Shown: piece by piece, positions 12,691 to 25,630 of the stretch
How the letters are laid out: each line of letters begins with the position of its first letter
Position numbering within the stretch: the stretch's first letter is position 1
Source: Odiellus spinosus
Taxonomy: Eukaryota; Arthropoda; Arachnida; Opiliones; Phalangiidae
Assembly (NCBI GenBank): GCA_963920705.1
Contig: OY987234.1
Span: forward strand, 2,480,001 to 2,544,000
Direction: 5' to 3'
Length of the DNA stretch: 64,000 nt
Notes under the pieces: generated by a model
What the model saw: the letters and a program-made list of their open reading frames with translations, nothing else
What the model was told of the DNA's origin: nothing
Databases searched by the model: none
Program-made: the position numbers and the translations under genes

Positions 12691-15060
12691 ACTTGGGAAA
12701 TTTTTGGATCTGCACTTGTTAAATTTGTGGATCTGCACTTGGGAAATTTGTGGTTCTACACTTGGGAAATTTTTGGATCTACATTTGGGAAATTTGTGGA
12801 TCTACACTTGGGAAATTTGTGGATCTACACTTGGGAAATTTGTGGATCTACACTTGGGAAATTTGTGGATCCACACTTGGGAAATTTGTGGATCTACACT
12901 TGGGAAATTTGTGGATCTACACTTGGGAAATTTGTGAATCTAAACTTGGGAAATTTGTGGATCTACACTTGGGAAATTTGTGGATCTACACTTGGGAAAT
13001 TTGTGGATCTACACTTGGGAAATTTGAGGATCTGCACTTGGGAAATTTTTTGATCTGCACTTGGGAAATTTGTGGATCTGCACTTGGGAAATTTGTGGAT
13101 CTACACTTGGGAAATTTGTGGATCTGCACTTGGGAAATTTGTGGATCTACACTTGGGAAATTTTTGGATCTACACTTGGGAAATTTGGTGATCTACACTT
13201 GGGAAATTTGTGGATCTACACTTGGGAAATTTGTGGATCTACACTTGGGAAATTTGTGGATCTACACTTGGGAAATTTGTGGATCTACACATGGGAAATT
13301 TGTGGATCTACACTTGGGAAATTTGTGGATCTGCACTTGGGAAATTTGTGGATCTACACTTGGGAAATTTGTGTATCTACATTTGGGAAATTTGTGGATC
13401 TACACTTGGGAAATTTGTGGATCTACTCTTGGGAAATCTGTGGATCTGCACTTGGGAAATTTGTGGATCTACACTTGGGAAATTTGTGGATCTGCACTTA
13501 TGAAATTTGTGGTTCTACACTTGGGAATTTTGTGGATCTACATTTGGGAAATTTGTGGATCTACACTTGGGAAATTTGTGGATCTGCACTTGGGAAATTT
13601 GTGGGTCTACACTTGGGAAATTTGTGGATCTACACTTGGGAAATTTGTGGATTTACACTTGGGAAATTTGTGGATCTACACTTGGGAAATTTTTGGATCT
13701 ACACTTGGGAAATTTGGTGATCTACACTTGGGAAATTTGTGGATCTACACTTGGGAAATTTGTGGATCTACACTAGGGAAATTTGTGGATCTACACTTGG
13801 GAAATTTGGGGATCTACACTTGGAAAATTTGTGGATCTATACTTCTGAAATTTGTGGATCTATACTTAGGAATTTTGTGGATCTACACTTGGGAAATAAG
13901 AGGATCTGCACTTGGGAAATTTGTGGATCTGCACTTATGAAATTTGTGGATCTGCACTTATGAAATTTGTGGATCTGCACTTGGGAAATTTGTGGATCTG
14001 CACTTGGGAAATTTGTGGATCTACACTTGGGAAATTTGTGGATCTGCACTTGGGAAATTTGTGGATCTGCACTTGGGAAATTTGTGGATCTGCACTTGGG
14101 AAATTTGTGGATCTGCACTTGGGAAATTTGTGGATATGCACTTGGGAAATTTGTGGATCTGCACTTGGGAAATTTTTGGATCTGCACTTGTGAAATTTGT
14201 GGATCTGCACTTGGGAAATTTGTGGTTCTGCACATGGGAAATTTGTGGCCCTACATTTGGGAAATTTGTGGATCTACACTTGAGAAATTTGTGGATCTAC
14301 ACTTGGGAAATTTGTGGATCTGCACTTGGGAAATTTGTGGATCCGCACTTGGGAAATTTGTGGATCTGCACTTGTGAAATTTGTGGATCTGCACTTGGGA
14401 AATTTGTGGATCTGCACTTGGGAAATTTGTTGATCTACACTTGGGAAATTTGTGGATCTATACTTCTGAAATTTGTGGATCTACACTTGGGAAATTTGTG
14501 GATCTGCACTTGGGAAATTTGTGGATCTGCACTTGTGAAATTTGTGGATCTGCACATGGGAAATTTGTGGACCTACATTTGGGAAATTTGTGGATCTACA
14601 CTTGAGAAATTTGTGGATTTACACTTGGGAAATTTGTGGATCTACACTTGGGAAATTTTTGGATCTACACTTGGGAAATTTGGTGATCTACACTTGGGAA
14701 ATTTGTGGATCTACACTTGGGAAATTTGTGGATCTACACTTGGGAAATTTGTGGATCTACACTTGGGAAATTTGTGGATCTACACTTGGGAAATTTGTGG
14801 ATCTACACTTGGGAAATTTGTGGATCTGCACTTGGGAAATTTGTGGATCTACACTTGGGAAATTTGTGTATCTACACTTGGGAAATTTGTGGATCTACTC
14901 TTGGGAAATCTGTGGATCTGCACTTGGGAAATTTGTGGATCTACACTTGGGAAATTTGTGGATCTGCACTTATGAAATTTGTGGTTCTACACTTGGGAAT
15001 TTTGTGGATCTACATTTGGGAAATTTGTGGATCTACACTTGGGAAATTTGTTGATCTGCA
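12691..15060 (+). repeat. Recombined partial copy of the type A segment
   Basis: From about 12,700 to 13,060 the array matches 7,000 to 7,360 at an offset of 5,704 bp (248 monomers). By about 13,140 it instead matches 10.2 kb onward at 2,921 bp (127 monomers), confirmed by ACTAGGG at 13772 against 10851. From about 13,940 the offset is 2,898 bp, one monomer less. The segment therefore has a junction near 13.1 kb that skips about 2.8 kb of the parent order, as expected for unequal exchange or a deletion in register. Confidence 0.8.
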
Positions 15061-17000
15061 CTTGGGAAATTTGTGGATCTACACTTGGGAAATTTGTGGA
15101 TCTACACTAGGGAAATTTGTGGATCTACACTTGGGAAATTTGGGGATCTACACTTGGAAAATTTGTGGATCTATACTTCTGAAATTTGTGGATCTATACT
15201 TAGGAATTTTGTGGATCTACACTTGGGAAATAAGAGGATCTGCACTTGGGAAATTTGTGGATCTGCACTTATGAAATTTGTGGATCTGCACTTATGAAAT
15301 TTGTGGATCTGCACTTGGGAAATTTGTGGATCTGCACTTGGGAAATTTGTGGATCTGCACTTGGGAAATTTGTGGATCTACACTTGGGAAATTTGTGGAT
15401 CTGCACTTGGGAAATTTGTGGATCTGCACTTGGGAAATTTGTGGATCTGCACTTGGGAAATTTGTGGATCTGCACTTGGGAAATTTGTGGATATGCACTT
15501 GGGAAATTTGTGGATCTGCACTTGGGAAATTTTTGGATCTGCACTTGTGAAATTTGTGGATCTGCACTTGGGAAATTTGTGGTTCTGCACATGGGAAATT
15601 TGTGGCCCTACATTTGGGAAATTTGTGGATCTACACTTGAGAAATTTGTGGATCTACACTTGGGAAATTTGTGGATCTGCACTTGGGAAATTTGTGGATC
15701 CGCACTTGGGAAATTTGTGGATCTGCACTTGTGAAATTTGTGGATCTGCACTTGGGAAATTTGTGGATCTGCACTTGGGAAATTTGTTGATCTACACTTG
15801 GGAAATTTGTGGATCTATACTTCTGAAATTTGTGGATCTACACTTGGGAAATTTGTGGATCTGCACTTGGGAAATTTGTGGATCTGCACTTGTGAAATTT
15901 GTGGATCTGCACATGGGAAATTTGTGGACCTACATTTGGGAAATTTGTGGATCTACACTTGAGAAATTTGTGGATTTACACTTGGGAAATTTGTGGATCT
16001 ACACTTGGGAAATTTTTGGATCTACACTTGGGAAATTTGGTGATCTACACTTGGGAAATTTGTGGATCTACACTTGGGAAATTTGTGGATCTACACTTGG
16101 GAAATTTGTGGATCTACACTTGGGAAATTTGTGGATCTACACTTGGGAAATTTGTGGATCTACACTTGGGAAATTTGTGGATCTGCACTTGGGAAATTTG
16201 TGGATCTACACTTGGGAAATTTGTGTATCTACACTTGGGAAATTTGTGGATCTACTCTTGGGAAATCTGTGGATCTGCACTTGGGAAATTTGTGGATCTA
16301 CACTTGGGAAATTTGTGGATCTGCACTTATGAAATTTGTGGTTCTACACTTGGGAATTTTGTGGATCTACATTTGGGAAATTTGTGGATCTACACTTGGG
16401 AAATTTGTTGATCTGCACTTGGGAAATTTGTGGGTCTACACTTGGGAAATTTGTGGATCTACACTTGGGAAATTTGTGGATTTACACTTGGGAAATTTGT
16501 GGATCTACACTTGGGAAATTTTTGGATCTACACTTGGGAAATTTGGTGATCTACACTTGGGAAATTTGTGGATTTACACTTGGGAAATTTGTGGATCTGC
16601 ACTTGGGAAATTTGTGGATCTGCACTTGTGAAATTTGTGGATCTGCACTTGGGAAATTTGTGGATCTGCACTTGGGAAATTTGTGGATCTGCACTTGGGA
16701 AATTTGTGGATCTGAACTTGGGAAATTTGTGGATCTGCACTTGGGAAATTTGTGGATCTACACTTGGGAAATTTGTGGATCTATACTTCTGAAATTTGTG
16801 GATCTACACTTAGGAAATTTGTGGATCTACACTTGGGAAATTTGTGGATCTACACTTGGGAAATTTGTGGATCTATACTTCTGAAATTTGTGGATCTACA
16901 CTTAGGAAATTTGTGGATCTACACTTGGGAAATTTGAGGTTCTGCACTTGGGAAATTTTTGGATCTGCACTTGTTAAATTTGTGGATCTGCACTTGGGAA
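15061..17000 (+). repeat. Second recombined partial copy of the type A segment
   Basis: This stretch repeats the material from about 13,740 with an offset of 1,334 to 1,357 bp (58 to 59 monomers) and that from about 10,820 at 4,255 bp (185 monomers). ACTAGGG at 15106 lies 1,334 bp after the 13772 copy. The 4,255-bp offset continues through about 17,300 against 12,750-13,050. Compared with its parent, the approach to ACTAGGG is cut short: GTTGATCTGCAC near 15,050 leads almost directly into it. Confidence 0.8.
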
Positions 17001-19347
17001 ATTTGTGGTTCTACACTTGGGAAATTTTTGGATCTACATTTGGGAAATTTGTGGATCTACACTTGGGAAATTTGTGGATCTACACTTGGGAAATTTGTGG
17101 ATCTACACTTGGGAAATTTGTGGATCCACACTTGGGAAATTTGTGGATCTACACTTGGGAAATTTGTGGATCTACACTTGGGAAATTTGTGAATCTAAAC
17201 TTGGGAAATTTGTGGATCTACACTTGGGAAATTTGTGGATCTACACTTGGGAAATTTGTGGATCTACACTTGGGAAATTTGAGGATCTGCACTTGGGAAA
17301 TTTTTTGATCTGCACTTGGGAAATTTGTGGATCTGCACTTGGGAAATTTGTGGATCTACACTTGGGAAATTTGTGGATCTGCACTTGGGAAATTTGTGGA
17401 TATGCACTTGGGAAATTTGTGGATCTGCACTTGGGAAATTTTTGGATCTGCACTTGTGAAATTTGTGGATCTGCACTTGGGAAATTTGTGGTTCTGCACA
17501 TGGGAAATTTGTGGTTCTACAATTGGGAAATTTGTGGACCTACATTTGGGAAATTTGTGGATCTACACTTGGGAAATTTGTGGATCTACACTTGGGAAAT
17601 TTTTGGATCTGCACTTGGGAAATTTGTGGATCTGCACTTGTGAAATTTGTGGATCTGCACTTGGGAAATTTGTGGATCTGCACTTGGGAAATTTGTGTAT
17701 CTGCACTTGGGAAATTTGTGGATCTGAACTTGGGAAATTTGTGGATCTGCACTTGGGAAATTTGTGGATCTACACTTGGGAAATTTGTGGGTCTACACTT
17801 GGGAAATTTGTGGATCTACACTTGGGAAATTTGAGGATCTGCACTTGGGAAATTTTTTGATCTGCACTTGGGAAATTTGTGGATCTGCACTTGGGAAATT
17901 TGTGGATCTACACTTGGGAAATTTTTGGATCTGCACTTGGGAAATTTGTGGATCTGAACTTGGGAAATTTGTGGATCTGCACTTGGGAAATTTGTGGATC
18001 TGCACTTGGGAAATTTGTGGATATGCACTTGGGAAATTTGTGGATCTGCACTTGGGAAATTTTTTTATCTGCACTTGTGAAATTTGTGGATCTGCACTTG
18101 GGAAATTTGTGGTTCTGCACATGGGAAATTTGTGGTTCTACAATTGGGAAATTTGTGGACCTACATTTGGGAAATTTGTGGATCTACACTTGGGAAATTT
18201 GTGGATCTACACTTGGGAAATTTTTGGATCTGCACTTGGGAAATTTGTGGATCTGCACTTGTGAAATTTGTGGATCTGCACTTGGGAAATTTGTGGATCT
18301 GCACTTGGGAAATTTGTGTATCTGCACTTGGGAAATTTGTGGATCTGAACTTGGGAAATTTGTGGATCTGCACTTGGGAAATTTGTGGATCTACACTTGG
18401 GAAATTTGTGGATCTATACTTCTGAAATTTGTAGATCTACACTTAGGAAATTTGTGGATCTACACTTGGGAAATTTGAGGATATGCACTTGGGATATTTT
18501 TGGATCTGCACTTGGGAAATTTGTGGATCTGAACTTGGGAAATTTGTGGATCTGCACTTGGGAAATTTGTGGATCTGCACTTGGGAAATTTGTGGATCTG
18601 CACTTGGGAAATTTGTGGATCTACACTTGGGAAATTTGTGGATCTATACTTGGGAAATTTGTGGATCTACACTTGGGAAATTTGTGGATCTACACTTGGG
18701 AAATTTGTGGATCTATACTTCTGAAATTTGTGGATCTACACTTAGGAAATTTGTGGATCTACACTTGGAAATTTGTGGATCTACACTTGGGAAATTTGTG
18801 GATCTATACTTCTGAAATTTGTGGATCTACACTTAGGAAATTTGTGGATCTACACTTGGGAAATTTGAGGATCTGCACTTGGGAAATTTTTGGATCTGCA
18901 CTTGGGAAATTTGTGGTTCTACACTTGGGAAATTTTTGGATCTACATTTGGGAAATTTGTGGATCTACACTTGGGAAATTTGTGGATCTACACTTGGGAA
19001 ATTTGTGGATCTACACTTGGGAAATTTGTGGATCTACACTTGGGAAATTTGTTTATCTACACTTGGGAAATTTGTGGATCTATATTTGGGAAATTTGTGG
19101 ATCTACACTTGGGAAATTTGTGGATCTACACTTGGGAAATTTGTGGATCTAACCTTGGGAAATTTGTGGATCTACACTTGGGAAATTTGTGGATCTACAC
19201 TTGGGAAATTTGTGGATCTACACTTGGGAAATTTGTGGATCTACACTTGGGAAATTTGTGGATCTACTCTTGGGAAATTTGTGGATCTGCACTTGGGAAA
19301 TTTGTGGATCTACACTTGGGAAATTTGTGGATCTGCACTTATGAAAT
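17001..19347 (+). repeat. Second copy of the 7.0-9.5 kb segment
   Basis: Markers match 7,046 onward at an offset of 9,959 bp (433 monomers), then at 9,890 bp (430 monomers) after a 3-monomer loss near 17.4 kb, then at 9,867 bp (429 monomers) by about 19.1 kb. The GTAGATCTAC palindrome recurs at 18431 (8541 plus 9,890) and TCTAACC at 19151 (9284 plus 9,867). A private change appears at 18495, where GGGAAAT of the first copy is GGGATAT. Confidence 0.88.
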
Positions 19348-20245
19348 TTGTGGTTCTACACTTGGGAAATTTGTGGATCTACACTTGGGAAATTTGTGGA
19401 TCTACACTTGGGAAATTTGAGGATCTGCACTTGGGAAAATTGTGGGTCTACACTTGGGAAATTTGTGTATCTACACTTGGGAAATTTGTGGATTTACACT
19501 TGGGAAATTTGTGGATCTACACTTGGGAAATTTGTGGATCTACACTTGGGAAATTTGTGGATCTACACTTGGGAAATTTGTGGATCTACACTTGGGAAAT
19601 TTGTGGATCTACACTTGGGAAATTTGAGGATCTGCACTTGGGAAATTTTTGCATCTGCACTTGGGGAAATTTGTGGATCTGCACTTGGGAAATTTGTGGT
19701 TCTACACTTGGGAAATTTGTGGATCTACATTTGGGAAATTTGTGGATCTACACTTGGGAAATTTGTGGATCTACACTTGGGAAATTTTTGGATCTGCACT
19801 TGGGAAATTTGTGGTTCTACACTTGGGAAATTTTTGGATCTACATTTGGGAAATTTGTGGATCTACACTTGGGAAATTTGTGGATCTACACTTGGGAAAT
19901 TTGTGGATCTACACTTGGGAAATTTGTGGATCTACACTTGGGAAATTTGTTTATCTACACTTGGGAAATTTGTGGATCTATATTTGGGAAATTTGTGGAT
20001 CTACACTTGGGAAATTTGTGGATCTACACTTGGGAAATTTGTGGATCTAACCTTGGGAAATTTGTGGATCTACACTTGGGAAATTTGTGGATCTACACTT
20101 GGGAAATTTGTGGATCTACACTTGGGAAATTTGTGGATCTACACTTGGGAAATTTGTGGATCTACTCTTGGGAAATTTGTGGATCTGCACTTGGGAAATT
20201 TGTGGATCTACACTTGGGAAATTTGTGGATCTGCACTTATGAAAT
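19348..20245 (+). repeat. 898-bp segment, tandemly duplicated
   Basis: The stretch beginning near 19,348 is repeated with an offset of 898 bp (39 monomers plus 1 bp). The extra base is the 24-mer CACTTGGGGAAAT at 19658 and 20556. TCTAACC occurs at 19151 and 20049, also 898 bp apart, so the true breakpoints may lie slightly upstream. The parent near 9.3-10.2 kb has one copy. One private change, TTTTTGCATC near 19,650, is in the first of the two copies only. Confidence 0.85.
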
Positions 20246-22400
20246 TTGTGGTTCTACACTTGGGAAATTTGTGGATCTACACTTGGGAAATTTGTGGATC
20301 TACACTTGGGAAATTTGAGGATCTGCACTTGGGAAAATTGTGGGTCTACACTTGGGAAATTTGTGTATCTACACTTGGGAAATTTGTGGATTTACACTTG
20401 GGAAATTTGTGGATCTACACTTGGGAAATTTGTGGATCTACACTTGGGAAATTTGTGGATCTACACTTGGGAAATTTGTGGATCTACACTTGGGAAATTT
20501 GTGGATCTACACTTGGGAAATTTGAGGATCTGCACTTGGGAAATTTTTGGATCTGCACTTGGGGAAATTTGTGGATCTGCACTTGGGAAATTTGTGGTTC
20601 TACACTTGGGAAATTTGTGGATCTACATTTGGGAAATTTGTGGATCTACACTTGGGAAATTTGTGGATCTACACTTGGGAAATTTGTGGATCTGCACTTG
20701 GGAAATTTGTGGATCTACACTTGGGAAATTTGTGGATCTACATTTGGGAAATTTGTGGATCTACACTTTTGAAATTTGTGGATCTACTCTTGGGAAATTT
20801 GTGGATCTGCACTTGGGAAATTTGTGGATCTACACTTGGGAAATTTGTGGATCTGCACTTATGAAATTTGTGGTTCTACACTTGGGAAATTTGTGGATCT
20901 ACATTTGGGAAATTTGTGGATCTACACTTGGGAAATTTGTGGATCTACACTTGGGAAATTTGTGGATTTACACTTGGGAAATTTGTGGATCTACACTTGG
21001 GAAATTTTTGGATCTACACTTGGGAAATTTGGTGATCTACACTTGGGAAATTTGTGGATCTACACTTGGGAAATTTGTGGATCTACACTTGGGAAATTTG
21101 TGGATCTACACTTGGGAAATTTGTGGATCTACACATGGGAAATTTGTGGATCTACACTTGGGAAATTTGTGGATCTGCACTTGGGAAATTTGTGGATCTA
21201 CACTTGGGAAATTTGTGTATCTACATTTGGGAAATTTGTGGATCTACACTTGGGAAATTTGTGGATCTACTCTTGGGAAATCTGTGGATCTGCACTTGGG
21301 AAATTTGTGGATCTACACTTGGGAAATTTGTGGATCTGCACTTATGAAATTTGTGGTTCTACACTTGGGAATTTTGTGGATCTACATTTGGGAAATTTGT
21401 GGATCTACACTTGGGAAATTTGTGGATCTGCACTTGGGAAATTTGTGGGTCTACACTTGGGAAATTTGTGGATCTACACTTGGGAAATTTGTGGATTTAC
21501 ACTTGGGAAATTTGTGGATCTACACTTGGGAAATTTTTGGATCTACACTTGGGAAATTTGGTGATCTACACTTGGGAAATTTGTGGATCTACACTTGGGA
21601 AATTTGTGGATCTACACTAGGGAAATTTGTGGATCTACACTTGGGAAATTTGGGGATCTACACTTGGAAAATTTGTGGATCTATACTTCTGAAATTTGTG
21701 GATCTATACTTAGGAATTTTGTGGATCTACACTTGGGAAATAAGAGGATCTGCACTTGGGAAATTTGTGGATCTGCACTTATGAAATTTGTGGATCTGCA
21801 CTTATGAAATTTGTGGATCTGCACTTGGGATATTTGTGGATCTGCACTTGGGAAATTTGTGGATCTGCACTTGGGAAATTTGTGGATCTACACTTGGGAA
21901 ATTTGTGGATCTGCACTTGGGAAATTTGTGGATCTGCACTTGGGAAATTTGTGGATCTGCACTTGGGAAATTTGTGGATCTGCACTTGGGAAATTTGTGG
22001 ATATGCACTTGGGAAATTTGTGGATCTGCACTTGGGAAATTTTTGGATCTGCACTTGTGAAATTTGTGGATCTGCACTTGGGAAATTTGTGGTTCTGCAC
22101 ATGGGAAATTTGTGGCCCTACATTTGGGAAATTTGTGGATCTACACTTGAGAAATTTGTGGATCTACACTTGGGAAATTTGTGGATCTGCACTTGGGAAA
22201 TTTGTGGATCCGCACTTGGGAAATTTGTGGATCTGCACTTGTGAAATTTGTGGATCTGCACTTTGGAAATTTGTGGATCTGCACTTGGGAAATTTGTTGA
22301 TCTACACTTGGGAAATTTGTGGATCTATACTTCTGAAATTTGTGGATCTACACTTGGGAAATTTGTGGATCTGCACTTGGGAAATTTGTGGATCTGCACT
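20246..22400 (+). repeat. Second copy of the 9.5-11.6 kb segment
   Basis: Matches 9,481 onward at a constant 10,765 bp (468 monomers plus 1 bp, the 898-bp duplication having added the extra base). ACTAGGG at 21616 equals 10851 plus 10,765. The 1.5-kb stretch at 20,246-21,784 reads the same peptide as 9,481-11,019 throughout. Private changes include GGGATAT at 21831 (A in the parent at 11066) and CACTTTGG near 22,260. The copy is recent or recently homogenised. Confidence 0.88.
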
Positions 22401-25400
22401 TGTGAAATTTGTGGATCTGCACATGGGAAATTTGTGGACCTACATTTGGGAAATTTGTGGATCTACACTTGAGAAATTTGTGGATTTACACTTGGGAAAT
22501 TTGTGGATCTACACTTGGGAAATTTTTGGATCTACACTTGGGAAATTTGGTGATCTACACTTGGGAAATTTGTGGATCTACACTTGGGAAATTTGTGGAT
22601 CTACACTTGGGAAATTTGTGGATCTACACTTGGGAAATTTGTGGATCTACACTTGGGAAATTTGTGGATCTACACTTGGGAAATTTGTGGATCTACACTT
22701 GGGAAATTTGTGGATCTGCACTTGGGAAATTTGTGGATCTACACTTGGGAAATTTGTGTATCTACACTTGGGAAATTTGTGGATCTACTCTTGGGAAATC
22801 TGTGGATCTGCACTTGGGAAATTTGTGGATCTACACTTGGGAAATTTGTGGATCTGCACTTATGAAATTTGTGGTTCTACACTTGGGAATTTTGTGGATC
22901 TACATTTGGGAAATTTGTGGATCTACACTTGGGAAATTTGTGGATCTGCACTTGGGAAATTTGTGGGTCTACACTTGGGAAATTTGTGGATCTACACTTG
23001 GGAAATTTGTGGATTTACACTTGGGAAATTTGTGGATCTACACTTTTGAAATTTTTGGATCTACACTTGGGAAATTTGGTGATCTACACTTGGGAAATTT
23101 GTGGATTTACACTTGGGAAATTTGTGGATCTGCACTTGGGAAATTTGTGGATCTGCACTTGTGAAATTTGTGGATCTGCACTTGGGAAATTTGTGGATCT
23201 GCACTTGGGAAATTTGTGGATCTGCACTTGGGAAATTTGTGGATCTGAACTTGGGAAATTTGTGGATCTGCACTTGGGAAATTTGTGGATCTACACTTGG
23301 GAAATTTGTGGATCTATACTTCTGAAATTTGTGGATCTACACTTGGGAAATTTGAGGATCTGCACTTGGGAAATTTTTGGATCTGCACTTGGGAAATTTG
23401 TGGATCTGAACTTGGGAAATTTGTGGATCTGCACTTGGGAAATTTGTGGATCTGCACTTGTGAAATTTGTGGATCTGCACTTGGGAAATTTGTGGATCTG
23501 CACTTGGGAAATTTGTGGATCTGCACTTGGGAAATTTGTGGATCTGAACTTGGGAAATTTGTGGATCTGCACTTGGGAAATTTGTGGATCTACACTTGGG
23601 AAATTTGTTGATCTATACTTCTGAAATTTGTGGATCTACACTTGGGAAATTTGTGGATCTGCACTTGGGAAATTTGTGGATCTGCACTTGTGAAATTTGT
23701 GGATCTGCACATGGGAAATTTGTGGACCTACATTTGGGAAATTTGTGGATCTACACTTGAGAAATTTGTGGATTTACACTTGGGAAATTTGTGGATCTAC
23801 ACTTGGGAAATTTTTGGATCTACACTTGGGAAATTTGGTGATCTACACTTGGGAAATTTGTGGATCTACACTTGGGAAATTTGTGGATCTACACTTGGGA
23901 AATTTGTGGATCTACACTTGGGAAATTTGTGGATCTACACTTGGGAAATTTGTGGATCTACACTTGGGAAATTTGTGGATCTGCACTTGGGAAATTTGTG
24001 GATCTACACTTGGGAAATTTGTGTATCTACACTTGGGAAATTTGTGGATCTACTCTTGGGAAATCTGTGGATCTGCACTTGGGAAATTTGTGGATCTACA
24101 CTTGGGAAATTTGTGGATCTGCACTTATGAAATTTGTGGTTCTACACTTGGGAATTTTGTGGATCTACATTTGGGAAATTTGTGGATCTACACTTGTGAA
24201 ATTTGTGGATCTGCACTTGGGAAATTTGTGGATCTGCACTTGGGAAATTTGTGGATCTGCACTTGGGAAATTTGTGGATCTGAACTTGGGAAATTTGTGG
24301 ATCTGCACTTGGGAAATTTGTGGATCTACACTTGGGAAATTTGTTGATCTATACTTCTGAAATTTGTGGATCTACACTTGGGAAATTTGTGGATCTGCAC
24401 TTGGGAAATTTGTGGATCTGCACTTGTGAAATTTGTGGATCTGCACATGGGAAATTTGTGGACCTACATTTGGGAAATTTGTGGATCTACACTTGAGAAA
24501 TTTGTGGATTTACACTTGGGAAATTTGTGGATCTACACTTGGGAAATTTTTGGATCTACACTTGGGAAATTTGGTGATCTACACTTGGGAAATTTGTGGA
24601 TCTACACTTGGGAAATTTGTGGATCTACACTTGGGAAATTTGTGGATCTACACTTGGGAAATTTGTGGATCTACACTTGGGAAATTTGTGGATCTACACT
24701 TGGGAAATTTGTGGATCTGCACTTGGGAAATTTGTGGATCTACACTTGGGAAATTTGTGTATCTACACTTGGGAAATTTGTGGATCTACTCTTGGGAAAT
24801 CTGTGGATCTGCACTTGGGAAATTTGTGGATCTACACTTGGGAAATTTGTGGATCTGCACTTATGAAATTTGTGGTTCTACACTTGGGAATTTTGTGGAT
24901 CTACATTTGGGAAATTTGTGGATCTACACTTGGGAAATTTGTGGATCTGCACTTGGGAAATTTGTGGGTCTACACTTGGGAAATTTGTGGATCTACACTT
25001 GGGAAATTTGTGGATTTACACTTGGGAAATTTGTGGATCTACACTTTTGAAATTTTTGGATCTACACTTGGGAAATTTGGTGATCTACACTTGGGAAATT
25101 TGTGGATTTACACTTGGGAAATTTGTGGATCTGCACTTGGGAAATTTGTGGATCTGCACTTGTGAAATTTGTGGATCTGCACTTGGGAAATTTGTGGATC
25201 TGCACTTGGGAAATTTGTGGATCTGCACTTGGGAAATTTGTGGATCTGAACTTGGGAAATTTGTGGATCTGCACTTGGGAAATTTGTGGATCTACACTTG
25301 GGAAATTTGTGGATCTATACTTCTGAAATTTGTGGATCTACACTTGGGAAATTTGAGGATCTGCACTTGGGAAATTTTTGGATCTGCACTTGGGAAATTT

Positions 25401-25630
25401 GTGGATCTGAACTTGGGAAATTTGTGGATCTGCACTTGGGAAATTTGTGGATCTGCACTTGTGAAATTTGTGGATCTGCACTTGGGAAATTTGTGGATCT
25501 GCACTTGGGAAATTTGTGGATCTGCACTTGGGAAATTTGTGGATCTGAACTTGGGAAATTTGTGGATCTGCACTTGGGAAATTTGTGGATCTACACTTGG
25601 GAAATTTGTTGATCTATACTTCTGAAATTT
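22401..25630 (+). repeat. Higher-order repeats of 2,001 and 736 bp
   Basis: The rare monomer CACTTTTGAAATTTTTGG occurs at 23041 and 25042, exactly 2,001 bp apart (87 monomers), and the offset holds from about 22,870 to 25,690. Nested within it, the stretch containing GTGGACCTAC recurs at 736 bp (32 monomers): 23722 and 24458. The 2,001-bp unit contains a local repeat of TGCAC monomers ending in CTGAACTTGG, giving the minus-strand open stretches around 23.3-23.6 and 25.3-25.6 kb. Confidence 0.85.

Noticed and set aside
13837..14235. Minus-strand open frames rich in KFPKCRSTNFPS as genes
   Set aside because: They appear only where TGCAC replaces TACAC and so removes TAG from every third monomer. 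They are reverse-strand readings of the same satellite.
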